Below, piece by piece: positions 1 through 6,993 of a stretch of DNA of 14,237 bases; the first letter of the stretch is position 1; every line of letters begins with the position of its first letter. Under the pieces are notes generated by a model. The model was not told where the DNA came from. It made no database searches and saw only the letters and a list, made by a program, of their open reading frames with translations. Source of the DNA: Syntrophomonadaceae bacterium (lineage in GTDB: Bacteria > Bacillota_D > Dethiobacteria > DTU022 > PWGO01). A program made the position numbers and the translations under genes. The stretch is from assembly GCA_003554535.1 (NCBI GenBank), contig PWGT01000064.1:1-14237 (forward strand), given 5' to 3'.

Positions 1-99
1 CTGCTCATCCCCGGCAAGGTGCCCAGGGTGATTGAATTAGCTGGATTCTCGCCTGATATCTATCTCGATGTCAAAGAACGGCATGAATATTTTACATAA
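1..99 (+). CDS. C-terminal tail of an unidentified protein
   Basis: An open frame enters from the left edge and runs 32 codons to a TAA at 97-99. The tail begins LLIPGKVPRVIELAG and ends LDVKERHEYFT. It is hydrophilic and is not part of the permease that follows, although it happens to lie in the same frame. I do not recognise the family. A loose likeness to the end of a STAS domain is too weak to use. It could be a real upstream gene or the end of an inserted sequence that displaced the 5' part of the permease gene. Confidence 0.35.
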   Translation: MLIPGKVPRVIELAGFSPDIYLDVKERHEYFT

Positions 100-141
100 A
101 TTAACTGCTGAATTTTTGTGTTTTAGGGTGTTGAAAACCCG

Positions 142-573
142 ATGGTGCCATTTTTCGGGATTGGTTTTACTACCGGGGTAATTGCCCTGATTCTTTATAG
201 CCTCCTTCCGATTGTTCGCAACACCTACACAGGAATTATAGAGATTGATCCGGTCATCATAGAATCAGCTGCTGGTATGGGTATGACCGAATGGCGGATT
301 TTAACCAAGATTAAAATTCCCCTTGCTATGCCTGTAATCATAGCAGGCATACGGACTGCTACTGTTATGATTGTAGGGGTTGCTGCAGTTACAGCCTACG
401 TGGGTGCAGGTGGCCTGGGAAAACTTATTTTCCAGGGTATTTCCAGATCAAGCGAACCGATGATTATAGTGGGTGCAATTGGGGTGTCAATAATTGCCCT
501 TGCATTTGACTTTATTATGTCCTGGGGTGAACGAAGATTTGCTGCAAAGGCCGGGGCAGAGGTGGATAAATGA
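142..573 (+). CDS. Osmoprotectant ABC transporter permease, 5'-truncated
   Basis: This is the C-terminal two thirds of an OpuCB/YehY-type permease, the membrane subunit of a glycine betaine/choline/proline betaine ABC importer. The conserved run VPFFGIGFTTGVIALILYSL begins right at the first ATG. The EAA loop that docks the ATPase follows (ESAAGMGMTEWRILTKIKIP), then AAVTAYVGAGGLG and a last membrane helix. Family members are about 210-250 residues, and this ORF has 143. The missing part holds the first membrane helices. The frame is closed upstream by a TAG at 124-126 and there is no good ribosome binding site before 142, so the gene looks broken rather than re-started. Its TGA stop overlaps an ATG (ATGA at 570), where the ATPase gene used to begin. 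Family is certain; a functional product is unlikely. Confidence 0.8.
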   Translation: MVPFFGIGFTTGVIALILYSLLPIVRNTYTGIIEIDPVIIESAAGMGMTEWRILTKIKIPLAMPVIIAGIRTATVMIVGVAAVTAYVGAGGLGKLIFQGISRSSEPMIIVGAIGVSIIALAFDFIMSWGERRFAAKAGAEVDK

Positions 574-770
574 TAATCAGGTTGAAATGTCAGCTGGAAA
601 TATACACAGGTTAAAGCAGTTATTGAGCAGCGATGCTGTTATAAAAAAGATTTTACCTGTAATGCCTGGATACGATTAAAGAATACGTAGCAGTGATTAA
701 CAAGGATGAACGTTAGGGGATAACTACGACGGGCAATATGCTTAACGTAGTTAGAGAGGATGATAAGGTT
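570..770 (+). pseudogene. Remnant of the transporter ATPase gene (opuCA/yehX-like), internally deleted
   Basis: The ATG at 570 overlaps the permease stop as ATGA, the usual coupling in permease-ATPase operons. It reads MIIRLKCQLEIYTG and then stops (TAA 612-614). This resembles the start of OpuCA-type ATPases (MIRL..V.KIY.GG). Further on in the same frame, codons 666-713 read LDTIKEYVAVINKDER, followed by a TAG (714-716) and then GITTTGNMLNVVRED. That resembles the end of a CBS domain, the C-terminal domain of OpuCA. Everything between, about 1 kb in an intact gene (Walker A, signature motif, Walker B), is missing. The order permease-ATPase-permease matches the yehY-yehX-yehW arrangement. The reading is an inference from short matches, but both ends lie in the right place, order and frame. 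Confidence 0.5.
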
Positions 771-1493
771 ATGAAAAATTTAACCCTAAAGGACTTTATT
801 TTGCCTCTGTTTTTAATTGCGGTAGGCGTGTTTATTATTTTATACGTGGTGAACAACCCAACTGATAGCCTGGTAGAACGAATGCTTAGTTACAGAAATA
901 TATTTAAGGCCCTCAGGGAGCACTTATTGTTAATGCTTGTCTCAATGATCGGAGCAATTACTGTTGGTGTTGTAGGAGGGATCATGCTTTCCCGCCCAAG
1001 GCTTTATTACCTTGGAAGGATAGTGGAGAATATAGTTAATATAGGGCAAACAGTCCCGCCACTGGCTATTCTAGCCTTGTTTTTTGTTATCATGGGGATT
1101 GGTTTTAGAATGGCAGTGTTTGCTCTTTTTCTTTATTCTATTCTACCAATTTTACGAAATACATTTGCCGGTATTGTCAACGTACAACCGGGTGTTATAG
1201 AGTCAGCAAAGGGAATGGGGATGAAACCTTTGCGTATATTGACTCGTATAGAATTGCCGCTTGCCTTCCCAATAACCGTAGCAGGTATACGGACAGCAGT
1301 TGTTGTTAACGTAGGTACAGCAGCCATGGCCACTTTCATTGGCGGAGGCGGCCTTGGTGATCTTATCGTAGCGGGAATATCCCTGGGACGCGATATGGTT
1401 ATTTTCACCGGGGCATCCCTGGCTGCTTTGACTGCAATTTTACTTGACTATATTATTGGTCAGGTCGAGAAGGGGTTGGTTAAGTGGTCTTAG
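771..1493 (+). CDS. Osmoprotectant ABC transporter permease (OpuCB/OpuCD/YehW type)
   Basis: This is the second membrane subunit of the importer and appears complete. It has an N-terminal hydrophobic helix (about residues 7-26 from this start), a loop, and then the five-helix core. The motif NIGQTVPPLAILAL lies in the core, and the EAA loop reads ESAKGMGMKPLRILTRIELP, where the ATPase would dock. The family-typical TAAMATFIGGGGLGDLI follows. I chose ATG 771 because AGAGAGGA lies about 10 bases before it. An in-frame ATG at 738 would add 11 residues, but those codons look like the end of the decayed ATPase gene. The binding-protein gene follows after 52 bases, probably in the same transcript. 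Without an ATPase subunit this locus could work only with one supplied from elsewhere. Confidence 0.88.
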   Translation: MKNLTLKDFILPLFLIAVGVFIILYVVNNPTDSLVERMLSYRNIFKALREHLLLMLVSMIGAITVGVVGGIMLSRPRLYYLGRIVENIVNIGQTVPPLAILALFFVIMGIGFRMAVFALFLYSILPILRNTFAGIVNVQPGVIESAKGMGMKPLRILTRIELPLAFPITVAGIRTAVVVNVGTAAMATFIGGGGLGDLIVAGISLGRDMVIFTGASLAALTAILLDYIIGQVEKGLVKWS

Positions 1494-1545
1494 ACTCTTA
1501 AATGCTAGATGCTATTATTAAACAAAACAAGGGGGAAGTAAAGCA

Positions 1546-2487
1546 ATGATAGCAAAACGTATTTTGACACTTTCTGTAGCAGTGTTAATGTTGATTGGGT
1601 TAGTATTTGTGTTTGGTTGCGAGGCTGATGAAGATGAAGCGGTTGATATGGAAATTGTGGTTGGCTCGAAAGAATATACCGAGCAGCTAATTTTAGGTCA
1701 GATAGCTATTCATGCCCTGGAATATAACGGAATTCCAACAGTTGATGAAACCGGGTTGGGTGGAACTAGCATGGTTCGTGATGCTCTCGAAACGGGGGAC
1801 GTTGATTTATACTGGGAATATACAGGGACAGCTTTAATAACAATTCTTGGTTTCGATGAGGCCATAACCGACTCGCAGGAATGCTATGAAGTAGTTAAAG
1901 AAACAGACCTGGAACAAAACCAGATCGTCTGGATGGACTATACACCTTTTAATAACACCTATACAATCATGATGCGCCAGGAAGATGCTGATGAACTTGG
2001 TATTGAAACCATCAGCGACTTGGCCGAAGCAATTAATGAAGGGGTGGAAGCTCCAGAACCGGGCATTTGGAATTTGGCCAGCGATCACGAATACACAATA
2101 CGTGATGACGGTTATCCCGGTTTGCAGGAAACATACGATTTTGAATTCGAGGAAGCATTCCCCATGGATGCGGGGATTGTTTATGACTCATTGAAAGAAG
2201 GAGATGTATCGGTTTCGATGGGATTTGCAACAGATGGCCGTATCGCAGCCTATGATCTGGTTAACCTGGAAGATGATAAAAATTTCCATCCAGTCTACAA
2301 CTGTGCTCCCACCTTACGCAAGGAAACCCTGGAACAACTGCCTGAAATTGAAGAGATTCTCAATCCCATTGCCAGGGCCCTGGATACTGAAACAATGTCT
2401 GCAATGAATATGCAAGTCGATATTGATGAAGATATCCCCAGCGAAGTTGCCGAAGAATGGCTCATTGAAGAGGGCTTTATTGAATAA
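1546..2487 (+). CDS. opuCC: Glycine betaine/choline-type substrate-binding lipoprotein (OpuCC/OsmF family)
   Basis: This is the extracellular solute-binding subunit of the osmoprotectant importer, 313 residues, a normal length. A signal peptide ends in VFGC, so Cys25 would be lipidated and anchor the protein to the membrane. The Phe just before Gly-Cys is atypical for a lipobox. The mature part starts with an acidic linker, then the family block IVVGSKEYTEQLILGQ and ETGDVDLYWEYTGTAL, the conserved ligand-pocket region of the OpuAC/OpuBC fold. The many Asp and Glu residues make it quite acidic. GGGGGAAG lies 7-14 bases before the ATG. It is the last gene of the transporter operon and is followed by a strong terminator. 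Ligand identity (betaine, choline or proline betaine) cannot be told from the sequence; the symbol reflects the family. Confidence 0.87.
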   Translation: MIAKRILTLSVAVLMLIGLVFVFGCEADEDEAVDMEIVVGSKEYTEQLILGQIAIHALEYNGIPTVDETGLGGTSMVRDALETGDVDLYWEYTGTALITILGFDEAITDSQECYEVVKETDLEQNQIVWMDYTPFNNTYTIMMRQEDADELGIETISDLAEAINEGVEAPEPGIWNLASDHEYTIRDDGYPGLQETYDFEFEEAFPMDAGIVYDSLKEGDVSVSMGFATDGRIAAYDLVNLEDDKNFHPVYNCAPTLRKETLEQLPEIEEILNPIARALDTETMSAMNMQVDIDEDIPSEVAEEWLIEEGFIE

Positions 2488-2553
2488 AAGGGTAGTGTTT
2501 ATTACGCTTTAAAAAAACGGATAGAATTAATCTGTTAATTAAAAACGGTTTAT

Positions 2554-2593
2554 AAGAAGGGGCAGCAGTTGTTTATATTGCCCCTTCTTTTTT
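2554..2593 (+). terminator. Rho-independent terminator of the transporter operon
   Basis: AAGAAGGGGC (2554-2563) pairs with GCCCCTTCTT (2580-2589), and A2564 with T2579 extends the stem. The right arm runs directly into a T tract up to 2593. It lies 67 bases after the binding-protein stop codon. Confidence 0.9.
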
Positions 2594-2595
2594 AG

Positions 2596-2790
2596 CTATA
2601 GTCCATTTTCATTCCATAATTTGGATGAACCCTCGGTAATGAAAACCTCTATTTTTAGGTAATTAGCGACTTCATAGTTATTCAGCCAACCTGTTTAGCC
2701 CGCAGTTTTAGCTGATCTATTTGGGGTGCATATTAGCCACCGGCCTCAATAACTGCAATAACCTGTCATCTATACGTTTTTTATGGTAAT
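2596..2790 (-). pseudogene. Possible decayed minus-strand coding remnant, family unknown
   Basis: Two minus-strand stretches read like protein. One near 2790-2725 gives RIDDRLLQLLRPVANMHPK and then a stop. The other, in a different frame and ending with TAG at 2596-2598, gives NYEVANYLKIEVFITEG followed by SSKLWNENGL. Neither has a start codon, and stops and a frame change separate them. I do not recognise the family. It may be an old gene that has lost its frame, or chance. Apart from this and the terminator, I see nothing in the 336 bases between 2488 and 2823. Confidence 0.25.
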
Positions 2791-2823
2791 GTAGATTTAT
2801 AAAGTATAGGAGGAATACTTAAC

Positions 2824-2937
2824 ATGGAAATGAAAAAGGAACCCTGGTATAAACGGATATCGCCCTGACTGCTTATGTATATACTGCTGGCAGTAGTATT
2901 CGGTGGGTATAGTTTGATCAGGTATTTAGCTCAATAA
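2824..2937 (+). pseudogene. Small single-helix membrane protein ORF interrupted by in-frame TGA
   Basis: A clear ribosome binding site (AGGAGG, 2808-2813) precedes ATG 2824. The frame reads MEMKKEPWYKRISP, meets TGA at 2866-2868, then continues without a shift as LLMYILLAVVFGGYSLIRYL to a TAA at 2935-2937. Reading the TGA as one residue gives a 37-residue protein with a short basic N terminus and one membrane helix. Trp (TGG to TGA) is the most natural original residue, before the helix. The DsrE-family gene starts 17 bases later, so the two were probably co-transcribed. The gene is too short to name. It is either a fresh pseudogene or a case of stop-codon recoding. Confidence 0.5.
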
Positions 2938-2954
2938 CTGAAAGGAGGGTTATT

Positions 2955-3293
2955 GTGAATAAGTTTGTTATTTTTGCTTTCAATGGAAATCCGATGTACT
3001 TTACGCATGTGCTGTTAAGTGCTCTTGATATGGAGAGTAAGGGAATGGAAGCTAAAATAATTATAGAGGGTGAAGCTGTTAAACTAATTGAGGAAATGGA
3101 AACAGGAGACAATTCTTTATATAAAAAAGCGAAAGACAAAGGGATTATTGATGGTATCTGCAAAGCCTGTTCTGCGAAAATGGGCGTGCTCGAGTATAAT
3201 GAAACAGTTGGCCTCCCTATTAAAGATGATATGAATGGACATCCATCTATGGCATTATACATAAACCAGGGGTATCAAATCATAACCTTGTAG
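2955..3293 (+). CDS. DsrE/DsrF-like family protein with CxxC motif
   Basis: This is a 112-residue cytoplasmic protein of the DsrE-like fold, a family tied to sulfur relay and persulfide handling. The N-terminal block KFVIFAFNGNPMYFTHVLLS is the first strand and loop. Residues 25-50 (LDMESKGMEAKIIIEGEAVK) form the next helix and strand. Cys69 and Cys72 sit in GICKACSAKMG, the presumed active loop, and the end reads NGHPSMALYINQGYQIITL, typical of clostridial members. The start is GTG with AAGGAGGG a few bases upstream. It appears complete. It follows the small membrane ORF and touches the ClpP-like remnant, whose homology begins at its stop codon. The substrate is unknown. Confidence 0.85.
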   Translation: MNKFVIFAFNGNPMYFTHVLLSALDMESKGMEAKIIIEGEAVKLIEEMETGDNSLYKKAKDKGIIDGICKACSAKMGVLEYNETVGLPIKDDMNGHPSMALYINQGYQIITL

Positions 3294-3297
3294 CTTT

Positions 3298-3594
3298 ATG
3301 TTTCACGGGGTAGGGATAAACGTAGGACAGAATCAAAGGATAGAGGAAAAAAATTTAAAAGAACATTTAAACTCCATTCAAAAAGATCAGGAAAGAGTGG
3401 CAAAAATAATTGAAGAAAGATGCAGCAACGTTGATCTGGAGGAAGCACGTGATCTTTTTCTTGAGGCTGCTTTCAAAACGGCTGATGAGGCAAAAGATAT
3501 GGGGTTGGTCCATGAAGTTTGTGAATTCAGTATACCTAAAGGCCCCCGTTTATTTCACTGGTGTTTAAGAGTTAGGAGAGAGTTAAAATGTTAA
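3298..3594 (+). CDS. ClpP-like serine protease (peptidase S14 class), lacking its N-terminal half
   Basis: The 98 residues match the C-terminal half of a ClpP/crotonase-fold protease-like family. FMFHGVGINV includes the His equivalent to the ClpP catalytic His. It is followed by NQRIEEKNLKEHLNSIQKDQ, a helix, and TADEAKDMGLVHEV, the usual ClpP-like ending. Intact relatives carry roughly 90-100 more residues in front, with the nucleophile serine in a GN.DS.G-like motif. Those are absent here. The homology starts at 3292, exactly at the DsrE stop codon, and the ATG is only the conserved Met of SFMFHG. No ribosome binding site serves it. I read this as a deletion remnant. Its TAA overlaps the next gene by 7 bases. 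Confidence 0.7.
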   Translation: MFHGVGINVGQNQRIEEKNLKEHLNSIQKDQERVAKIIEERCSNVDLEEARDLFLEAAFKTADEAKDMGLVHEVCEFSIPKGPRLFHWCLRVRRELKC

Positions 3595-3740
3595 CAAAAA
3601 TGTTGATAGCGGCTATGGTAATTATAGCAATTTTAAATCTCGTAGCTTTTTTTGAAACTGGAAGCACAACTGGCCTGATTATAGCGATCGGCTTGCTGGT
3701 ATTGTCAGTGTTATTCACATTAAAACTACGCCGCCAGTAA
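3588..3740 (+). CDS. Small two-helix membrane protein
   Basis: A 50-residue ORF starts at ATG 3588 with GGAGAG about 8 bases before it. It reads MLTKMLIAAMVIIAILNLVA, a first membrane helix, then a short loop (FFETGSTTG) and a second helix (LIIAIGLLVLSVLFTL), and ends in the basic tail KLRRQ. The composition and the positive-inside C terminus suggest a real membrane protein. It overlaps the end of the ClpP-like frame by 7 bases, which suggests the two were once translationally coupled. I do not recognise a family. Confidence 0.6.
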   Translation: MLTKMLIAAMVIIAILNLVAFFETGSTTGLIIAIGLLVLSVLFTLKLRRQ

Positions 3741-3784
3741 ATCTTGGTCAATCACCATGGAATTAGCAAATCTCAAATTAAAAT

Positions 3785-3813
3785 AGGGCAAATTGCAATG
3801 AAAATATTGCCCT
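3785..3813. other. Hairpin after the small membrane gene
   Basis: AGGGCAA (3785-3791) pairs with TTGCCCT (3807-3813). There is no T run on either side, so it is at best a weak terminator. The remaining bases to 3959 hold only the leader of the racemase operon; I saw no convincing promoter. Confidence 0.4.
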
Positions 3814-3959
3814 CAAGCAGCAAATATGAAGGCGTTTATAGGAGCATAGTTATAAAATTCGCTGGAAATGCGAATAAGAGGATTTAATTATCCAGTGTAG
3901 AATTATGATTTAGATTATCCACATTGCAAGTTGACCCGTTAAGACGAGGAGGTCATTAA

Positions 3960-4970
3960 ATGCGATTTGTGCGTTATATCAATACGATTGAAACGCACAC
4001 CGAAGGAGAACCGACGCGAATAATAACCGGCGGGCTGCCTGCCATTTCCGGCAATACAATGCGCGAGAAAAGGCAATATCTGAAAAGAAACCTTGATAAT
4101 GTTCGCACCGCCGTTATGAATGAACCACGCGGTCATCACAACATGTTTGGAGCAATCCTGACGGAATATGTAAGCGAAGATGCCGATTTAGGCTTAATCT
4201 TTATGGACGGCGACGGTTACCTGAACTTCTGCGGCCATAGCTCCATCGGAGCCCTTACTGTTGCCATAGAAACAGGGGTAATTCCCCCGGTAAAACCTTT
4301 CACTAAAATCACCATCGACACCCCCATCGGGCAGATCAAGGCAGCGGCAAAAATTAATGACAAAGACGAAATCGAGTATGTCTCCATAACCGGGCTTCCT
4401 GCATTTGTTTTTGCCAGGAATGTGAAAATTATAACGGAAAATTATGGCGAGATAAGTCTTGATGTTGCCTTCGGGGGAAGCTTTGTCGCATTAGTGAACA
4501 TAGAAAATTTTGATTTAAATTTGGCAGCGGAAAACGCTGAAGAAATAATCGCCCTGGGTATGGAAATCAAGGATAAGGCAAACAAAGCTGTGGAGGTATT
4601 CCATCCCATATACGGAAAGACCGGTAAAATTGAAATTACCGAGCTGCACCGGAGAATCAGCCCCGACAGCCAGCATTATTTAAACGTTGGTATCTTCGGC
4701 CACAAGCAGCTGGATCGCTGCCCCTGCGGCACCGGTATTTGCGCCATGATGGCCAACTTTTACGATGCCGGAACCCTGGACATTAAAGAGGATTTTGTCC
4801 TGGAGAGCGTTATCGGCACCAGATTTACCGGCAGAATTTTCGACAAAACTACAATCGGCAACACAAAAGGTATAATACCCCAGCTCAAAGGCAGCGCCTT
4901 TATAACCGGCTTTAACCAGATCGTCATTGATCCCGACGACCCCGTTAAATACGGTTTCAGGTTGGGTTAG
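3960..4970 (+). CDS. Proline racemase family protein (paralogue 1, diverged second site)
   Basis: The family consists of cofactor-independent enzymes that invert the alpha carbon of proline or hydroxyproline with two cysteines, one as base and one as acid. At 336 residues the length is right. HTEGEPTRIITGG near the N terminus and EPRGHHNMFGAIL (55-67) are family blocks. Cys91 lies in NFCGHSSIGA and Cys256 in DRCPCGTGICAMMA. Both cysteines being present argues for racemase or epimerase rather than the 3-hydroxyproline dehydratase subgroup, which has Thr at the second site. Compared with its neighbour, the second site is altered (usual DRSPCGTGTSAK becomes DRCPCGTGICAM) and the first has Ser for Gly after His93, so substrate preference may differ. 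AGGAGGT lies 8 bases before the ATG. The next gene follows after 29 bases, so they form one operon. Confidence 0.9.
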   Translation: MRFVRYINTIETHTEGEPTRIITGGLPAISGNTMREKRQYLKRNLDNVRTAVMNEPRGHHNMFGAILTEYVSEDADLGLIFMDGDGYLNFCGHSSIGALTVAIETGVIPPVKPFTKITIDTPIGQIKAAAKINDKDEIEYVSITGLPAFVFARNVKIITENYGEISLDVAFGGSFVALVNIENFDLNLAAENAEEIIALGMEIKDKANKAVEVFHPIYGKTGKIEITELHRRISPDSQHYLNVGIFGHKQLDRCPCGTGICAMMANFYDAGTLDIKEDFVLESVIGTRFTGRIFDKTTIGNTKGIIPQLKGSAFITGFNQIVIDPDDPVKYGFRLG

Positions 4971-4999
4971 ATGTGAAGAATTGTTGAAAGGAGACCAAA

Positions 5000-6010
5000 A
5001 TGAAATTTTCCAGGTATATCATGGCCGTTGACTCTCACACCATGGGCGAACCGACCAGGATCATTGTTGGCGGCTTACCGAATATTCCCGGGCATACAAT
5101 GGCTGATAAAAAAGCACACCTTGAAACAAGGTTGGATCACCTGCGCACGGCAATAATGCTGGAACCAAGAGGCCACCTGAACATGTTTGGTTCGGTGCTA
5201 ACCCAGGCCGTCGAGGAAACTTCCTCTTTCGGCATTATTTTTATGGATGGCGGGGGTTACCTGAACATGTGCGGCCATGGCAGCATCGGAGCGGTGACTG
5301 TAGCCATCGAGACGGGGATCGTTGAACCAGTTGAACCGGAGACAGTAGTTTTCTTTGATTCCCCTGCCGGGACAGTCGAAGCCAGGGCTGTGGTGGAAAA
5401 TAAAAAGGTAAAATCGGTCTCTATTACCAATGTTCCCTCTTTCCTGTATAAAAAGGATTTAAAAATCGAGGTGCCTGAGCTTGGCGAAATTACTTATGAT
5501 ATCGCTTTCGGAGGCAGTTTTTTTGCTATCATGCCGGCAGCCCAGATAGGCTTAAGCGTTGAAGCAAAAAATGTTAACAAGTTAATCAAAGCCGGCATGA
5601 AAATCCGCAAAGCTGTTAATGAGCAGGTTGAAGTTCAGCACCCTGAGTTAGAGCATATTAAAACTGTTGACCTCGTTGAGTTCTACCAGCAGCCAAAAGA
5701 TGAAGGAGAAGATTATAAGAACGTGGTTATCTTTGGCGAAGGGCAGGCCGATCGCTCACCCTGTGGAACAGGCACAAGTGCGAAAATGGCCACTCTTTAT
5801 GCCAGGGGTCAGCTGGCTTTAGAAACTGAATTTGTCTATGCCAGCATTGTGGATACCAGGTTTACCGGCAAGCTCCTCCGTGAGGCCGGTAAAGTAGGCG
5901 AATTCAACGCAGTAGTCCCAGAAATAACAGGTAGTGCGCATATTACATCATTTAACCAGTTCGTTATTGACGATCGCGATCCATTAAGACACGGCTTTAT
6001 CCTTAATTAA
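5000..6010 (+). CDS. Proline racemase family protein (paralogue 2, canonical)
   Basis: This is a full-length member of the same family, 336 residues, and aligns with its upstream paralogue almost without gaps, so the pair arose by duplication. HTMGEPTRIIVGG, EPRGHLNMFGSVL and DTRFTGKLL are family blocks. Cys91 in YLNMCGHGSIGA and Cys255 in DRSPCGTGTSAKMA form the canonical catalytic pair. It may act on proline, as in Stickland-type D-proline use, or on trans-4-hydroxyproline. No D-proline reductase or hydroxyproline gene is in the window to decide. AAGGAGACC lies just before the ATG. The betaine-type transporter remnant upstream makes a link to proline betaine use imaginable but unproven. Confidence 0.92.
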   Translation: MKFSRYIMAVDSHTMGEPTRIIVGGLPNIPGHTMADKKAHLETRLDHLRTAIMLEPRGHLNMFGSVLTQAVEETSSFGIIFMDGGGYLNMCGHGSIGAVTVAIETGIVEPVEPETVVFFDSPAGTVEARAVVENKKVKSVSITNVPSFLYKKDLKIEVPELGEITYDIAFGGSFFAIMPAAQIGLSVEAKNVNKLIKAGMKIRKAVNEQVEVQHPELEHIKTVDLVEFYQQPKDEGEDYKNVVIFGEGQADRSPCGTGTSAKMATLYARGQLALETEFVYASIVDTRFTGKLLREAGKVGEFNAVVPEITGSAHITSFNQFVIDDRDPLRHGFILN

Positions 6011-6156
6011 TAGCGTCTAGAGTTTGCCGGTTAGTAATTTTAAATTATGGCCAAAAAGAGTCCCGAAGCTGTTCTTACATATGTTATGCTCAGGTTAAGA
6101 TAATGTAATCTGAATGATTAACTTGCTGATCTAATCTAAAGGTACGGTCAAAAATT

Positions 6157-6615
6157 TTATTTTACAGTTAACACGCTACAATTTTCAGCTTCTTGGACTA
6201 CAGCACTGCTGACGCTGCCGAGGAATACTTTTTGCAAACCACTTCGACCTCTACTGCCAATAGCAATAATGTCAAAACCTTCGTCGCAACCTGTTTTCAC
6301 GATAGTATCTGCGGGGTGTCCTTCTTTGAGAATCGTACGTGCCTGGATATTCTTTGCGTCAAAAAATTGTTGGGCTTTTTGCAAAATCTTATTTCCTTCA
6401 TTCTTATTCTCTTCCAATATTTCCCTGAATTTTTCCATGTCTTCTTGGCTTGGAGCATAGCCTTCTCCCCAAGGCAAAGCAGAAAGATTTAACTTTTCAT
6501 CATAAACGTGAATAATAGCTGCTTCATCAACATTACAACCTTCAGCGATTATGGCAGCCTTTTCTAATGCTTTTTGACTGTGCTCCGATCCGTCTGTACA
6601 CACTAAAATTTTCAT
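6157..6615 (-). CDS. Universal stress protein (UspA family)
   Basis: This is a cytoplasmic nucleotide-binding protein of the Usp fold, 152 residues from this start. The N terminus MKILVCTDGSEHSQKAL is the first strand and ATP-contact loop. The C-terminal part holds GSRGRSGLQKVFLGS, which fits the ATP-binding pattern G-x2-G-x9-G-S, followed by VSSAVVQEAENCSVLTVK. An in-frame ATG at 6633 would add six residues. However, the sequence AAGGAG lies inside those codons (minus strand, 6625-6630) with ideal spacing to ATG 6615, so I take 6615 as the start. It faces the racemase operon and stands alone. No specific stress signal can be read from the sequence. Confidence 0.92.
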   Translation of the reverse strand: MKILVCTDGSEHSQKALEKAAIIAEGCNVDEAAIIHVYDEKLNLSALPWGEGYAPSQEDMEKFREILEENKNEGNKILQKAQQFFDAKNIQARTILKEGHPADTIVKTGCDEGFDIIAIGSRGRSGLQKVFLGSVSSAVVQEAENCSVLTVK

Positions 6616-6633
6616 ATAGCATTGCTCCTTCAT

Positions 6634-6993
6634 GTAAAAAAATAATCAAAACAAGCTTCTTATTTATTTTACCACAAACTTGAGTTTTTATTGTCTGGTA
6701 AGTAATAATGCTGATTGTACTATTTATCGGTGTTTATTTCCGGACCCTATTGAGCATAGAGCTATGTAGTAAGAAAATAAATAGTGGAATAGGTAGAAGT
6801 ATTAAAGATATTTAACTTTTTTACATAGATTGCAAAAGGAATTCAGAAAGTAATGACGAATTGATTTTCTAAACTCAAGAAAAATTCCACTAAAGGATGC
6901 CCTTCATTAACCGCAATATTGTTTAACCCAAATAGAATTAGCTAGCAACAGAGTAAGTTAGGCGATTTAACTGGAAAAGATCAAAGTTGGAAC
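6634..6993. other. Intergenic region without recognised content
   Basis: These 360 AT-rich bases separate the divergent stress protein and lipoprotein genes, so promoters for both must lie here. I find no consensus pair I would defend. A short imperfect palindrome (CATAGAGCTATG) lies about 6755-6766. No coding remnant was seen. Confidence 0.4.

Noticed and set aside
494..679. 61-codon frame across the end of permease 1 and the gap
   Set aside because: Its first part is a shadow of the permease. The latter part overlaps the opuCA remnant and may carry frame-shifted CBS-like residues, but it is not a gene.
1133..1408. 91-codon minus-strand frame inside permease 2
   Set aside because: It is a shadow of the permease coding strand (Pro/Arg/Thr-rich antisense of the Gly-rich region).
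2488..2553. Riboswitch-like folding before the terminator
   Set aside because: It lies after the binding-protein stop and no known riboswitch consensus is visible.
3741..3959. Sigma-54 promoter for the racemase operon, as used by proline-reductase clusters
   Set aside because: I could not find a GG-N10-GC type -24/-12 pair in the leader.
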